Source of the DNA: Rutidosis leptorrhynchoides
Lineage: Eukaryota; Streptophyta; Magnoliopsida; Asterales; Asteraceae
Reading direction: 5' to 3'
Length of the DNA stretch: 64,000 nt
NCBI RefSeq assembly: GCF_046630445.1
Contig: NC_092338.1
Coordinates: 225,502,501 to 225,566,500, forward strand
This document shows positions 20,640-32,514 of the stretch, in pieces (position 1 is the first letter of the stretch; every line of letters begins with the position of its first letter). The notes under the pieces were generated by a model, which saw only the letters and a program-made list of their open reading frames with translations, ran no database searches and had not been told where the DNA came from. Made by a program: the position numbers and the translations under genes.

Positions 20640-21130
20640 TGATTATGAAAGATGCATGATGATGATATGATGAAAATGATAAATGGTTTAATAATGATAA
20701 TGATCGAGTAGATGATTAGGATGCTCATAAAAATGATTAAAATGATGATACGTTAATAATAATAATGATAATATGAATTTGATGATGATAAGGATACATG
20801 GTACTCGATTAGATTATAATGATAATTAGGTGATTAGATTAGAATGAAAGATGATGGTGATCATGGAACTTTGATGATAATGTTTGGTTGTGTAGTGATA
20901 TAAAAATAACGATGAGGTCATGATAATCTTATGATGATCATAAGGATAATTATCATAATTATGATATAATAGTACAATGATGAGGATGAGGTTATACTAT
21001 GATGATAACGAGATACTTTGATGATGATAGATTAAAAATAATGATGATCGATGGATTATGATGAGGTTTAGATGATAACAAACAGTGGGTTAGGCATAGA
21101 TATGTTGATGATGAGATAAAAGAATATAAT
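20640..21130 (+). repeat. GAT/ATGAT-rich low-complexity tract
   Basis: About 490 bases are dominated by irregular ATGAT, GATAAT and ATGATGAT words on one strand, within the solo LTR. No ORF or structure is evident beyond the bias. Confidence 0.75.
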
Positions 21131-21157
21131 TAGTAAATATAGCAGAAGAGCAAAGAC

Positions 21158-21225
21158 AGAGGAATGGTTTAGGTTGTTATTGGGTTAGCGGGACGTCACG
21201 GGTTCAAACCCGAACTTAGCCATTT
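21158..21225 (+). ncRNA. tRNA-like A/B-box module in LTR (solo LTR copy)
   Basis: TGGTTTAGGTTG (21165-21176) fits a Pol III A box. GGTTCAAACCC (21201-21211), inside the self-pairing CGGGTTCAAACCCG, fits a B box and T-arm. A similar pair sits at the same LTR position at 23984-24038, 44796-44850 and 51148-51194, always followed by AGGTAG and ATT repeats. It does not fold into a complete cloverleaf that I can trace, so I call it tRNA-derived, not a tRNA gene. Confidence 0.5.
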
Positions 21226-23040
21226 TTTAGGACTACTTCCTTGAGGTAGTTTACTTATTATTCTTTATCATTATTATTATTATTATATTATTATTATTAT
21301 AATTATCATTATTATCGGTATTGTTATTATTGATATTATCATTATAATCAAATACAACTTTTTATTTACCATTATTAATATTATTTTACTAAATAAATAT
21401 TATGTATATAAAATTATATTTATAAGTAATATTACATAAGTATGTATTAATCATATTAAAAAAAAAATTTATACGAATATTCATATATAACAAATTAGGT
21501 ATTTTTAATATAGTACTAACCAAATATATATTAATATAACTATATAAATATTAATCACTTTAGATATATATACACAAATCAAATATATATAATATGTAAA
21601 AATAAGTTCTAATATATGAATTTGTTCAATTACAATTATGTGTGTTAATATTAATATAAATGATATAGGTTCGTGAATCCGAGGCCAACCTTGCTTTGTT
21701 CAGTTCCGTCGTATGCATATTTTTCTACAAAATATCGTATTGTGAGTTTCATTACTCCCTTTTTAAATGCTTTTGCAATATATATTTTTGGGACTGAGAA
21801 TACATGTGTTTTTATAACTGTTTTACTAAATAGACACAAGTAATCAAAACTACATTATATGGTTCAATGATCGAAGCCGAATATGCCCCTTTTGCTTGGT
21901 AGCCTAAGAATTAGTAAACCGATCTACTAATTGACGCGAATCCTAAAGATAGATCTATTGGGCCTAACAAACCCCATCTAAAGTACCGGATGCTTTAGTA
22001 CTTCGAATTCGTTTTTATCATGTCCGATGGATGTGAAGCGACCCGTCCTAATCCATCCGGACGAAGTCCATATTGATTATAGACGATTCGTAATAGTTGA
22101 TTAAATTGCGAGGTACTTGACCTCTATATGATACATTTTACAAACACTGCGTTCGTTTTTAAAAGACAAACTTGCTTTACATCGAAAGTTGACGGCATGC
22201 ATATCATTTCATAATATATCCAACTATAATTGACTTAATAATAATCTTGATGAACTCAATGACTCGAATGCAACGTCTTTTGAAATATATCATGAATGAC
22301 TCCAAGTAATATCTCTAACATGAGCAAATGCACAGCGGAAGATTTCTTTCATACCTGAGAATAAACATGCTTTAAAGTGTCAACCAAAAGGTTGGTAAGT
22401 TCATTAGTTTATCATAAATAATCATTTCATAATTTTAATTGACCATAAGATTTCATATTTCCAATTCTCATAAATAAACGTCCCATGCATAGAGACAAAA
22501 AAATATCATTCATATGGATTGAACACCTGGTAACCGACATTAACTAGATGCATATTAGAATATCCCCTATCATTCAGGGAAACCCTACGGACATGATATA
22601 AAACAACATCGAAGTACTAAAGCATCCGGTACGTTGGATGGGGTTCGTCGGGCCCATAGATCTATCTTTAGGATTCGCGTCAATTAGGGTGTCTGTTCCC
22701 TAATTCTTAGATTACCAGACTTAATAAAAAGGGGCATATTCGATTTAGATAATTCAACCATAGAATGTAGTTTCACGTACTTGTGTCTATTTTGTAAATC
22801 ATTTATAAAAGCAGCGCATGTATTCTCAGTCCCAAAAATATATATTGCAAAGGCATTTAAAAAGGGAGCAAATGAAACTCACATTACTATATTTTGTAGT
22901 AAAAATACACATGACGTCATTTATCAAGAGTAGGGTTGGCTTTGGATTCACGAACCTATAACATTGGTGTATTTATTAATATACATATTTGTAATCGAAT
23001 AAATATATATATAATTCTATTAGTTATATCTTTTTATATT

Positions 23041-23141
<101 letters not shown>

Positions 23142-23983
23142 TCATATATTCCTTTTGTATTGAAATAAAAAATATAAATTTCATTAAGTTATATGTATTG
23201 ATTGTATTTTTTTTATATAATTTGTTTGTTAAAAAAAATAATGTAGTATTCTTAATAATGTTAGTAATGGTAAAAATGATAAAAATGATAATTCTTATTA
23301 TTATTATATAAGATAATAATGTTAATAATTATTCTAATGGTTATGATAATGATAATGAATATAATAATTGTAATTGTAAAATATGAATTTTACTGTTAAT
23401 GATAATACTAATAACAATAATATTAATAGTAATAATGATATTATTGATAATAATTATAATAATAATACTGATAGTTTTATTAATAGATTTAGTAAAATTG
23501 ATAGTAATGATAGTAAATTTTGTTAATAACAGTATAGATAATGATAATCATAATAATACTAGTAAATATTTATGATGATACAGATAAATATGATATTATT
23601 AATTGTAAATGTATTGATGATACTAGTATTTATAAAACGGTACAAATTCTAATATTGATGATAATAATATATTTTTATTTCCTTCATAATAATAATAATG
23701 ATAATCATAATCATAATCATAATCCTAGTGATGATAAAATACTAAAATGATAAGTTTATTACTAATAATAATATTATTAATACTTATCATAATAATAATA
23801 GGAATGTCTATAATACTTTCAAATATGATAACAAGTATGATACTAATAATAACAATAACAATAACAATCATAACAATCACAATAGTAATAATAATACTAA
23901 TAATAATTAATATATAATAATAATAATAAAATTAGAAAAAAAACTACCTCACATGAAAAGAGCTTAAAAAAATGCCGTCCTCT

Positions 23984-24038
23984 GGACTCGATCTCGTGAC
24001 CACATGCTCACACACAAACACTATCGACCCTCCCACCA
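23984..24038 (-). ncRNA. tRNA-like A/B-box module (element C 3' LTR)
   Basis: On the minus strand, TGGTGGGAGGG (24038-24028, an imperfect A box) is followed about 35 nt later by the B-box word GATCGAGTCC (23993-23984). The 5' LTR copy is at 44850-44796. Confidence 0.45.
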
Positions 24039-25691
24039 ATTCTGTTTCTCTGTACTATAATCGAATTTAAATTTTATATATAAACTGTTTTCTTCTATTT
24101 CTCTTCTTCTTCACAAGTCCCATGGATTCAACAAAACATCACTAACCAAATAACAAAATCGGGGTTCCATTTAAGACTTCAAAACATTTCAGAAAATATA
24201 ATTTGGGTTCTAAAATATAAAAAAAATAAAAAAAATAATAAAAGGCCTACTGCAGCGTCGGTATTTGGAACAAAAAAAAATATTGATTTCGTAATTGATA
24301 ACGTTATAGATAATGTTTATAGCACGAAATAGTTTTCTAAACATGTATAAAAACTACTGGAATCGTCAACTAATCTTGAATTATACCACACATCTCGAAT
24401 TTGATCCAAGAACAATGGTTGACTTTCTTATTTGAAAACTTTGACTCTGAAATTCAACATCAATACAAAGAATTGGGACGCGAAAACTTACAGATAGAAT
24501 GAATACAAGATTCATAACATATCCTCATTATTACATTTTGCAATTTCGCTCAAAATCGAAGTTTTGGAAATATGAACTCATACAGAGGTGACGAGCTGAA
24601 CTAAATAAATAAATAACTTGATTTATAGAAAAACAGAGATATTGTGTAATTTATAATGATTGTAAAAAAGAAAAATGGAATAGCTGAATGAGCATTTCGT
24701 TCGATAGTCTTCCCATTTAAGAATAGATAAAAAAAAATTAAATAAAATATATAGATTAAAGGTGAAATGGATTGGTAACGAATTTGGATATATCTGTGTT
24801 AACTTCTACTTTTTTACATAATTAGAGACAAAGTCAATTCTATGTACAGTGTAGTTGGTATATCAAACTGATCGAGCATCTTTCCCTTTTTTTTTATAAT
24901 TTATAAATAGTATAAATATATTAATAATAATAATCATAATAATAATACTAATTAACAATAATACTAATTAATAATAATCGTAGTATTATTTATAAGATAA
25001 TAATAATATTACATTTAAAGATAATGATAATAATAATACTAATTACAATAATGTTAATATTATTAATGATAATAATAATATAAATACTAATAATACTACA
25101 AGAATTTATATATCTCAAAATCATATCTATAGATTATATATCTAAAATAATAATGTTAATAACACTAGTTTTGATATTACTAATAATATTATTTTAACAA
25201 CTATATTTATAATTAAATTTATTATATTGGTATTACATCTAATTGATTAAGTAATATAACTGTATAGTATCTATTATGTAATAACTTATATTGAGTATTA
25301 AGTTCTTATACATTTTAATACATATACATTGTACATATAATAATTATGTATAAAAATCTTATATATTTATATGTGGATTCATTTTAATAACATCATAGTT
25401 ATTTTATATATTATTTTACAGTTTTAATTCGAATGGTTAAATTGTATTTCATTAATTCAAATTATATATACCTATATTGATGTTTATATATATATGTAAA
25501 TATATATCTATATATATACATCGTTTATTAACAACAATAGTTCGTGAATCGTCGGGAACAGTCGAAGGGTAAATTGTATATATGAAAATAGTTCAAAAAT
25601 TTTGAGACTCAACATTACAGACTTTGCTTATCGTGTCAAAATTATGTAAAGACTAAGTTTAAATTTGGTCGTAAATTCCCGGGTCGTCACA

Positions 25692-25730
25692 GTACCTACC
25701 CGTTAAAGAAATTTTGTCCTGAAATTTGAG
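25692..25730 (-). promoter_or_regulatory. Hairpin and PPT-like signal (element C)
   Basis: Minus strand: AAATTTcaggacAAAATTT, with one arm partly decayed, then CTTTAACGGGTAGGTAC directly before the LTR. Confidence 0.6.
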
Positions 25731-26123
25731 TGAGATGGTCATGGTTAACAATAAAAATGTTTTCATGACAAATATGAGTTGATAAGTAGAGTTTTATCTT
25801 CATTGAGTAATATGGACAAAATGATTCGATTAATCGAAGCGTATGAACGCTATCACAAAAGATCGAGATGAAGAAATGGAGATTTCCCATAACTTTTGTT
25901 GTAGTGGCGATTGAATTCCGAAATTCAAGGGATTTAAAGGAAATCTTCGAAATCTAAAAGATTTGATTCTTCAACTAATAAGGAAATTAGGATCTCCATA
26001 ATTAAATGCGGTGATCCGCCTAGATTACTCTGTCTGATATTCTCATTATAAATTAAGTTCTTCTGTTCTATTATTCTCACAATTCCTATACTTTCTTTCT
26101 TAGTTCATACATCCAAAAGATTG

Positions 26124-26330
26124 TGAAAATGCTTAATCCTATTCTAATCCTTGATATTTTTCTAAGTATCATTTCTGTCATCCTTCTTTTCAATCTTCCA
26201 CCAGAAAATCTATTTACTTCTACTATTACCTTGGGGTGATACTATTCTTAATTATACCGTGTCTTTATATTGATATTCGTATTAATATCTACAGTTTGTA
26301 ACCTCCGTGTTGTTATTGGGCTTTATATTT
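26124..26330 (+). pseudogene. Antisense hydrophobic mini-ORF, copy C, frameshifted
   Basis: From ATG near 26129 it reads MLNPILILDIFLSIISVILL then FNLPPEN before a frameshift and stop, aligning with the intact copy in element A. The downstream part is recognisable in another frame. An upstream TATAAAT-like box is near 26047-26053. The unit runs opposite to its host element, as in A and B. Confidence 0.5.
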
Positions 26331-26571
26331 TCTCTTATATTTTGGAGCTCTTTGCCTTTTTATTTTCTTCTTGACCTCTAGTAAAGCGAGTAATGGTCCA
26401 GAATTCGTAAGTATAGAGTTCAGAATGAACTTAATGTTCTAAGCAATAAAGAACGTAATAGCACGATTTGATTTGTCAAATTACCAGAATCACTGAGAAT
26501 AGAACTATCAAGAATATATTTTTTTGATATGTTCAGAAGTTAATTTGAATGAAAAAGTTATGTAACATGGC

Positions 26572-26605
26572 ACGTGATGATGATATGATCTGTGAATCAT
26601 CACGT
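26572..26605. repeat. Perfect 9-bp inverted repeat in element C
   Basis: ACGTGATGA (26572-26580) and TCATCACGT (26597-26605) enclose 16 bases. Element A has related arms at 8524-8562 with matching substitutions on both sides. Confidence 0.6.
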
Positions 26606-27257
26606 TCCATTAGAAACTCAGCATGACTAACTGTAATATAATCACGTTGATCAAGTGTCATTATATTATACTAATTCATGCATCAATTTCTTTATATTTC
26701 TCCAGAATTTATTCATAAATTAAACTTAGATTTTACAGAAGTTTCCAATATAATGAAACACAGGAAGCACGAAGAGGTATATAATTTCGGACGAGAATAT
26801 TTATGAAAATATCCTCAGAAATATCGAAGATATTGATGATGATATTTTGGAATTTCTAAGTTCGATGGTTGATGAAGAAAGATTTTCCGCAAGATTTTAA
26901 CATGATTTCGGAGCAAGATATTCTCTAAAGATTTCAACGGATCCAGAATTATCTGGATTCTTTGAATATAGGGTATGGTCCTTGTATTTGTCCTTGGTCT
27001 CCTTCATGGTTAGTTCAATCCATTTTTCAGTTTCAACTTTTCTGAGCTTTTCCAACATACTATTTTTTATCATTAAACTTCAAATGATTAAGGTCGTTTA
27101 CGGTTGACTACAGTTTCTACTGCTTCATTAAGTTTTTTTTTTTTTCAACATTCAAAGTATTGGTTTGTAGACTGACAGCTGTTCAGGATTTCAGAATGAA
27201 AGACCATAATTCTAAAAGATAAATGTTATACATATAACTGTTGATGTAGATATGTTG

Positions 27258-30200
27258 TGTAGTGACCCGAACTTTTCCATGTTTATATATATTAATTGAG
27301 ATTGATATTTACATGATTAAATGTTTCCAACATGTTAAGCAATCAAACTTGTTAAGACTTGATTAATTGAAATATGTTTCATATAGACAATTGACCACCC
27401 AAGTTGACCGGTGATTCACGAACGTTAAAACTTGTAAAAACTATATGATGACATATAATGGATATATATATATAGTTAACATGATACTATGATAAGTAAA
27501 CATATCATTAAGTATATTAACAATGAACTACATATGTAAAAACAAGACTACCAACTTAATGATTTTTAAACGAGACATATATGTAACGATTATCGTTGTA
27601 AAGACATTTAATGTATATATATCGTATTAAGAGATATTCATACATGATAATATCATGATAATATAATAATTTAAAATCTCATTTGATATTATAAACATTG
27701 GGTTAACAACATTTAACAAGATCGTTAACATAAAGGTTTCAAAACAACACTTACATGTAACGACTAACGATGACTTAACGACTCAGTTAAAATGTATATA
27801 CATGTAGTGTTTTAATATGTATTTATACACTTTTGAAAGACTTTAATACACTTATCAAAATACTTCTACTTAACAAAAATGCTTACAATTACATCCTCGT
27901 TCAGTTTCATCAACAATTCTACTCGTATGCACCCGTATTCGTACTCGTACAATACACAGCTTTTAGATGTATGTACTATTGGTATATACACTCCAATGAT
28001 CAGCTCTTAGCAGCCCATGTGAGTCACCTAACACATGTGGGAACCATCATTTGGCAACTAGCATGAAATATCTCATAAAATTACAAAAATATGAGTAATC
28101 ATTCATGACTTATTTACATGAAAACAAAATTACATATCCTTTATATCTAATCCATACACCAACGACCAAAAACACCTACAAACACTTTCATTCTTCAATT
28201 TTCTTCATCTAATTGATCTCTCTCAAGTTCTATCTTCAAGTTCTAAGTGTTCTTCATAAATTCCAAAAGTTCTAGTTTCATAAAATCAAGAATACTTTCA
28301 AGTTTGCTAGCTCACTTCCAATCTTGTAAGGTGATCATCCAACCTCAAGAAATCTTTGTTTCTTACAGTAGGTTATCATTCTAATACAAGGTAATAATCA
28401 TATTCAAACTTTGATTCAATTTCTATAACTATAACAATCTTATTTCAAGTGATGATCTTACTTGAACTTGTTTTCGTGTCATGATTCTGCTTCAAGAACT
28501 TCGAGCCATCCAAGGATCCATTGAAGCTAGATCCATTTTTCTCTTTTCCAGTAGGTTTATCCAAGGAACTTAAGGTAGTAATGATGTTCATAACATCATT
28601 CGATTCATACATATAAAGCTATCTTATTCGAAGGTTTAAACTTGTAATCACTAGAACATAGTTTAGTTAATTCTAAACTTGTTCGCAAACAAAAGTTAAT
28701 CCTTCTAACTTGACTTTTAAAATCAACTAAACACATGTTCTATATCTATATGATATGCTAACTTAATGATTTAAAACCTGGAAACACGAAAAACACCGTA
28801 AAACCGGATTTACGCCGTCGTAGTAACACCGCGGGCTGTTTTGGGTTAGTTAATTAAAAACTATGATAAACTTTGATTTTAAAGTTGTTATTCTGAGAAA
28901 ATGATTTTTATTATGAACATGAAACTATATCCAAAAATTATGATTAAACTCAAAGTGGAAGTATGTTTTCTAAAATGGTCATCTAGACGTCGTTCTTTCG
29001 ACTGAAATGACTACCTTTACAAAAACGACTTGTAACTTATTTTTCCGACTATAAACCTATACTTTTCTGTTTAGATTCATAAAATAGAGTTCAATATGAA
29101 ACCATAGCAATTTGATTCACTCAAAACGGATTTAAAATGAAGAAGTTATGGGTAAAACAAGATTGGATAATTTTTCTCATTTTAGCTACGTGAAAATTGG
29201 TAACAAATCTATTCCAACCATAACTTAATCAACTTGTATTGTATATTATGTAATCTTGAGATACCATAAACACGTATACAATGTTTCGACCTATCATGTC
29301 GACACATCTATATATATTTCGGAACAACCATAGACACTCTATATGTGAATGTTGGAGTTAGCTATACAGGGTTGAGGTTGATTCCAAAATATATATAGTT
29401 TGAGTTGTGATCAATACTGAGATACGTATACACTCGGTCGTGGATTGATTCAGGATAATATTTATCGATTTATTTCTGTACATCTAACTGTGGACAACTA
29501 GTTGTAGGTTACTAACGAGGACAGCTGACTTAATAAACTTAAAACATCAAAATATATTAAAAGTGTTGTAAATATATTTTGAACATACTTTGATATATAT
29601 GTATATATTGTTATAGGTTCGTGAATCAACCAGTGGCCAAGTCTTACTTCCCGACGAAGTAAAAATCTGTGAAAGTGAGTTATAGTCCCACTTTTAAAAT
29701 CTAATATTTTTGGGATGAGAATACATGCAGGTTTTATAAATGATTTACAAAATAGACACAAGTACGTGAAACTACATTCTATGGTTGAATTATCGAAATC
29801 GAATATGTCCCTTTTTATTAAGTCTGGTAATCTAAGAATTAGGGAACAGACACCCTAATTGACGCGAATCCTAAAGATAGATCTATTGGGCCTAACAAAC
29901 CCCATCCAAAGTACCGGATGCTTTAGTACTTCGAAATTTATATCATATTTGAAGGGTGTCCCGGAATGATGGGGATATTCTTATATATGCATCTTGTTAA
30001 TGTCGGTTACCAGGTTGTCACCATATGAATGATTTTTATCTCTATGTATGGGATGTGTATTGAAATATGAAATCTTGTGGTCTATTGTTACGATTTGATA
30101 TATATAGGTTAAACCTATAACTCACCAACATTTTTGTTGACGTTTAAAGCATGTTTATTCTCAGGTGAATATTAAGAGCTTCCGCTGTTGCATACTAAAA

Positions 30201-30508
30201 TAAGGACAAGATTTGGAGTCCATGTTTGTATGAAATTGTGTAAAAGCTGCATTCAAGAAACTTATTTCGATGTAACATATTTGTATTGTAAACCATTATG
30301 TAATGGTCGTGTGTAAACAGGATATTTTAGATTATCATTATTTGATAATCTATGTAAAGCTTTTTAAACCTTTATTTATGAAATAAAGGTTATGGTTTGT
30401 TTTAAAAATGAATGCAGTCTTTGAAAAACGTCTCATATAGAGGTCAAAACCTCGCAACGAAATCAATTAATATGGAACGTTTTTAATCAATAAGAACGGG
30501 ACATTTCA
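27258..30508 (+). repeat. 5' LTR of the young chromovirus
   Basis: It starts TGTAGTGACCCGAAC and ends AACGGGACATTTCA. A TATA-like TTTATAT near 28140 precedes a CT- and TTC-rich leader, which suggests the transcript starts around 28170. The conserved LTR core is at 29866-29935. Frames inside (27833-28066, 29498-29761) recur in every copy of this LTR and carry no domain. Confidence 0.92.
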
Positions 30509-30620
30509 GTTGGTATCCGAGCGTTGGTCTTAGAGAACCAGAATTTTGCATTAGTGTGTCTTATCGAGTTTGTTAGGATGCATTAGTGAGTCTGGACTTC
30601 GACTGTGTTTACTTGAAAAA
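30509..30620 (+). promoter_or_regulatory. Primer binding site and conserved leader (young chromovirus)
   Basis: TGGTATCCGAGC (30511-30522) is a variant of the TGGTATCAGAGC site in elements A and C. The leader with GCATTAGTGTGTC and GCATTAGTGAGTC and then TGGACTTCGACTGTGT is shared with A, C and D. Confidence 0.7.
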
Positions 30621-30717
30621 TGATTGCTTAACAAATTTTGTTGGAAACTATATATTTTTAACATGTGAATATTATGTGATATATTAATCTCTTAACGCGT
30701 TTGATATTATGTGATAG

Positions 30718-31350
30718 ATGTCTACCTCTAGAACAAGTCCCATTGACTCACCTAATAATAATGAAGAGTCAAATGTAAATTGGAATGATTCGTGGACTGA
30801 TTCACAAGTTTCCGAAGAGGAACCGGAAGAAGAGTCGGAACCGGAAGAAGAATCGGAACCGGAAGAAGAATCGGAACCGGAAGAAGAATCGGAACCGGAT
30901 GAAGAAATAGAACCGGTGGGGGAAATAATAAAACGGTTAAGTAAAAGAAAATCCTCAACCAACCGACCAAGGTTAATTATGGTCAATGGTGTTTCCGCCA
31001 AGGAAGCAAAATATTGGGAGGATTACCAATTCTCCGATGAATCGGATTCCGACGAGAATTCCGATGATGTTATAGAAATTACCCCAACTGAATTTAAAAA
31101 GGCAAAAGAAAATAATAAGGGAAAGGGCATAAAAATAGAGAAATCTAATTCCAACCCCGATGAACTTTATATGTATCGTCAACGCCCGAAGTCCTTAAGT
31201 TGTAACAATGACCCGGGAACCTCTAAACCACCAGGTTTTTCTAAACCAATGTGGACAACGACGGCTCGTATTAGGGGAACATCATATATCCCTAGAAACT
31301 TGGCAAAACGAACCAAAACCGAAGAAGAAGAAACGAGCGAGTCGGAATAA
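30718..31350 (+). CDS. Chromovirus ORF1: acidic protein of unknown function
   Basis: The protein has 210 residues. Residues about 30-65 consist of an acidic repeat with the six-residue unit EEESEP, present several times here but only about twice in the 198-residue homologue of copy D (61397-61993). The C-terminal half is conserved between copies (ANRP-type basic stretch, AKYWEDYQFSDESD, TARIRGTSYIPRNLAKRTK) and ends basic then acidic. There is no recognisable domain and no signal peptide or membrane segment. It begins about 210 nt after the primer site and is followed 139 nt later by the F-box ORF, so both could be read from the genomic RNA or from spliced RNAs. Both copies are open, which fits a real protein, but I do not know its role. 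Confidence 0.65.
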   Translation: MSTSRTSPIDSPNNNEESNVNWNDSWTDSQVSEEEPEEESEPEEESEPEEESEPEEESEPDEEIEPVGEIIKRLSKRKSSTNRPRLIMVNGVSAKEAKYWEDYQFSDESDSDENSDDVIEITPTEFKKAKENNKGKGIKIEKSNSNPDELYMYRQRPKSLSCNNDPGTSKPPGFSKPMWTTTARIRGTSYIPRNLAKRTKTEEEETSESE

Positions 31351-31489
31351 GATAGTTGTATTCGTGTGGTGTAATATATGTAATATAGTGTTCTTATGCT
31401 TTATGATATATGTAAAAATTGCTTGTATTAATAAGTATTTTTTTTTTATGAATCTAACTCTTGTCTATTTTACAGTTTAAAAACACAAA

Positions 31490-32173
31490 ATGGATAGACA
31501 ACCCAATATTTTAAGAGACCTACCCGGAGACATGATTGATGAAATCTTGTCTAGAGTCGGCCAGAATTCTTCGGCACAACTATTTAAGGCGAGATCAGTT
31601 TGTAAGACATTCGAAGAACGTTCCAAGAATGTCTTGGTTTATAAGAGACTTTCGTTTGAAAGATGGGGGATATCACATTGGGAAACCCATAAGTTACGAT
31701 GTGTTTACTTTGACGCATATATTGCGGGGAACCCAAATGCTATTTTACGCAACGGGTTAAGAAATTATTTTGACTCAATATATCCGAATATTGGACTTCG
31801 TGATTTAGAAAAAGCGGCTAACATGAAACATAAAGAAGCATGTTATGCTTACGGATTAGTAATGTTCGCTTCTCACCAAAGTGAGAACAAGAACATCGGG
31901 CTACAACTATTAAACAAAACGTTTCCACAAGTGACGGAGTCGGTAATTGGGGTAAGAAATGAGGTTTTTAGATTATTACGGGACTGTTGGACATTACGTA
32001 ACCCTCGTCCCTTTGATGACGTTACAACACGCTGTCTTATCAACGGCCATAACGGTTATGTTGCACAAGACCAAGGATGGGAAGTAGTCCTAGTAAAACC
32101 AGAATGCATGACTTGTTTCTGGACGTATGAATTACGTGTCTTTATTGCCTTTGCTGAACGACTTGTGTACTAG
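31490..32173 (+). CDS. F-box protein (At1g67623/At2g35280-like) carried by the retrotransposon
   Basis: The protein has 227 residues. Residues 5-55 form an F-box (LRDLPGDMIDEILSRVG, then FKARSVCKTFEE), the module that docks on SKP1 in SCF ubiquitin ligases. Residues about 85-135 (IGLRDLEKAANMKHKEACYA, then GLVMFASHQ and GLQLL) look like a Sel1-like helical repeat, and near the C-terminus lies CMTCFWTYELRVF. This architecture matches the small plant F-box proteins At1g67623/At2g35280. The ORF is complete and uninterrupted between ORF1 and gag, in sense orientation, and has no intron. Copy D holds the same gene in the same place with one stop, so the gene entered before these copies spread. The substrate is unknown; a role in host or Gag protein turnover is conjecture. 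Confidence 0.82.
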   Translation: MDRQPNILRDLPGDMIDEILSRVGQNSSAQLFKARSVCKTFEERSKNVLVYKRLSFERWGISHWETHKLRCVYFDAYIAGNPNAILRNGLRNYFDSIYPNIGLRDLEKAANMKHKEACYAYGLVMFASHQSENKNIGLQLLNKTFPQVTESVIGVRNEVFRLLRDCWTLRNPRPFDDVTTRCLINGHNGYVAQDQGWEVVLVKPECMTCFWTYELRVFIAFAERLVY

Positions 32174-32514
32174 CTAGAATTGTCTTCACAACTATCTTGT
32201 ATCAAAGTTATTGTGTGCTATATTTCATGCTTTATGTAAAATAAGCGGTATTGTAAGTTAGTAAAATATTGTATAAAAGTTTGAACGCGAAATATTATTA
32301 TAATCAGTTTTTCATATAGAATTGTAGTAGTTGAATTGTATATTAGCTACTAAGTATGAACTTAACGGGTAGGTACTACCCGAATTTAAACTTATAAAAC
32401 GCTAATATGAAGAAAAAGCTTTTATAAATGAGTTCATATTATGCTACGAAATACTATTAACTACTCTTAATATTCTGTATGATTAACTTGTTCCATTTAA
32501 CTATTTTGAAGGAA
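32174..32514 (+). other. Intergenic spacer with PPT-like palindrome
   Basis: This is the 341-base spacer between the F-box ORF and gag. It is non-coding apart from a chance upstream extension of the gag frame from 32479. It contains TTAACGGGTAGGTACTACCCG, whose CGGGTA (32366-32371) and TACCCG (32377-32382) arms pair. I start gag at ATG 32515 because copy D begins at the matching codon, and the upstream extension (MINLFHL) is not conserved there. Confidence 0.6.

Larger units (their letters stand above)
18318..22033 (+). mobile_element. Solo LTR in Tat gag, left part (continues 46538-47065)
   Basis: It begins TGTGACGACCC and, after removing element C, ends GGACGGGTGTTTACA at 47065. GAACC duplications flank it. 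No internal retroelement sequence remains, so this is a solo LTR left by LTR-LTR recombination. It has two AT microsatellites, a GAT-rich tract, a possible TATA box (TATAATATAAAT, about 20363), a tRNA-like box pair (21165-21211) and the conserved core. Frames seen in it (18672-19178, 19650-20088) are repeat translations or chance. Confidence 0.85.
25731..27252 (-). mobile_element. Internal region of element C, 3' half
   Basis: It is homologous to 8000-9470 of element A in reverse orientation. It holds the degraded antisense mini-ORF and its TATA region (plus strand here), the 9-bp inverted repeat at 26572-26605, and decayed coding-like sequence from about 26900 to 27252. The chromovirus target duplication TGTTG follows at 27253-27257. 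Confidence 0.7.

Noticed and set aside
21158..21225. A genuine tRNA gene
   Set aside because: A and B boxes and a T-arm-like stem are present, but I cannot trace acceptor, D and anticodon stems into a full cloverleaf.
29498..29761. 87-residue minus-strand frame MCLFCKSF repeated at 39364-39627, 53002-53208 and 62949-63164
   Set aside because: It lies in the U5/R region of the chromovirus LTR; it repeats because the LTR does, and its length varies by frame breaks.
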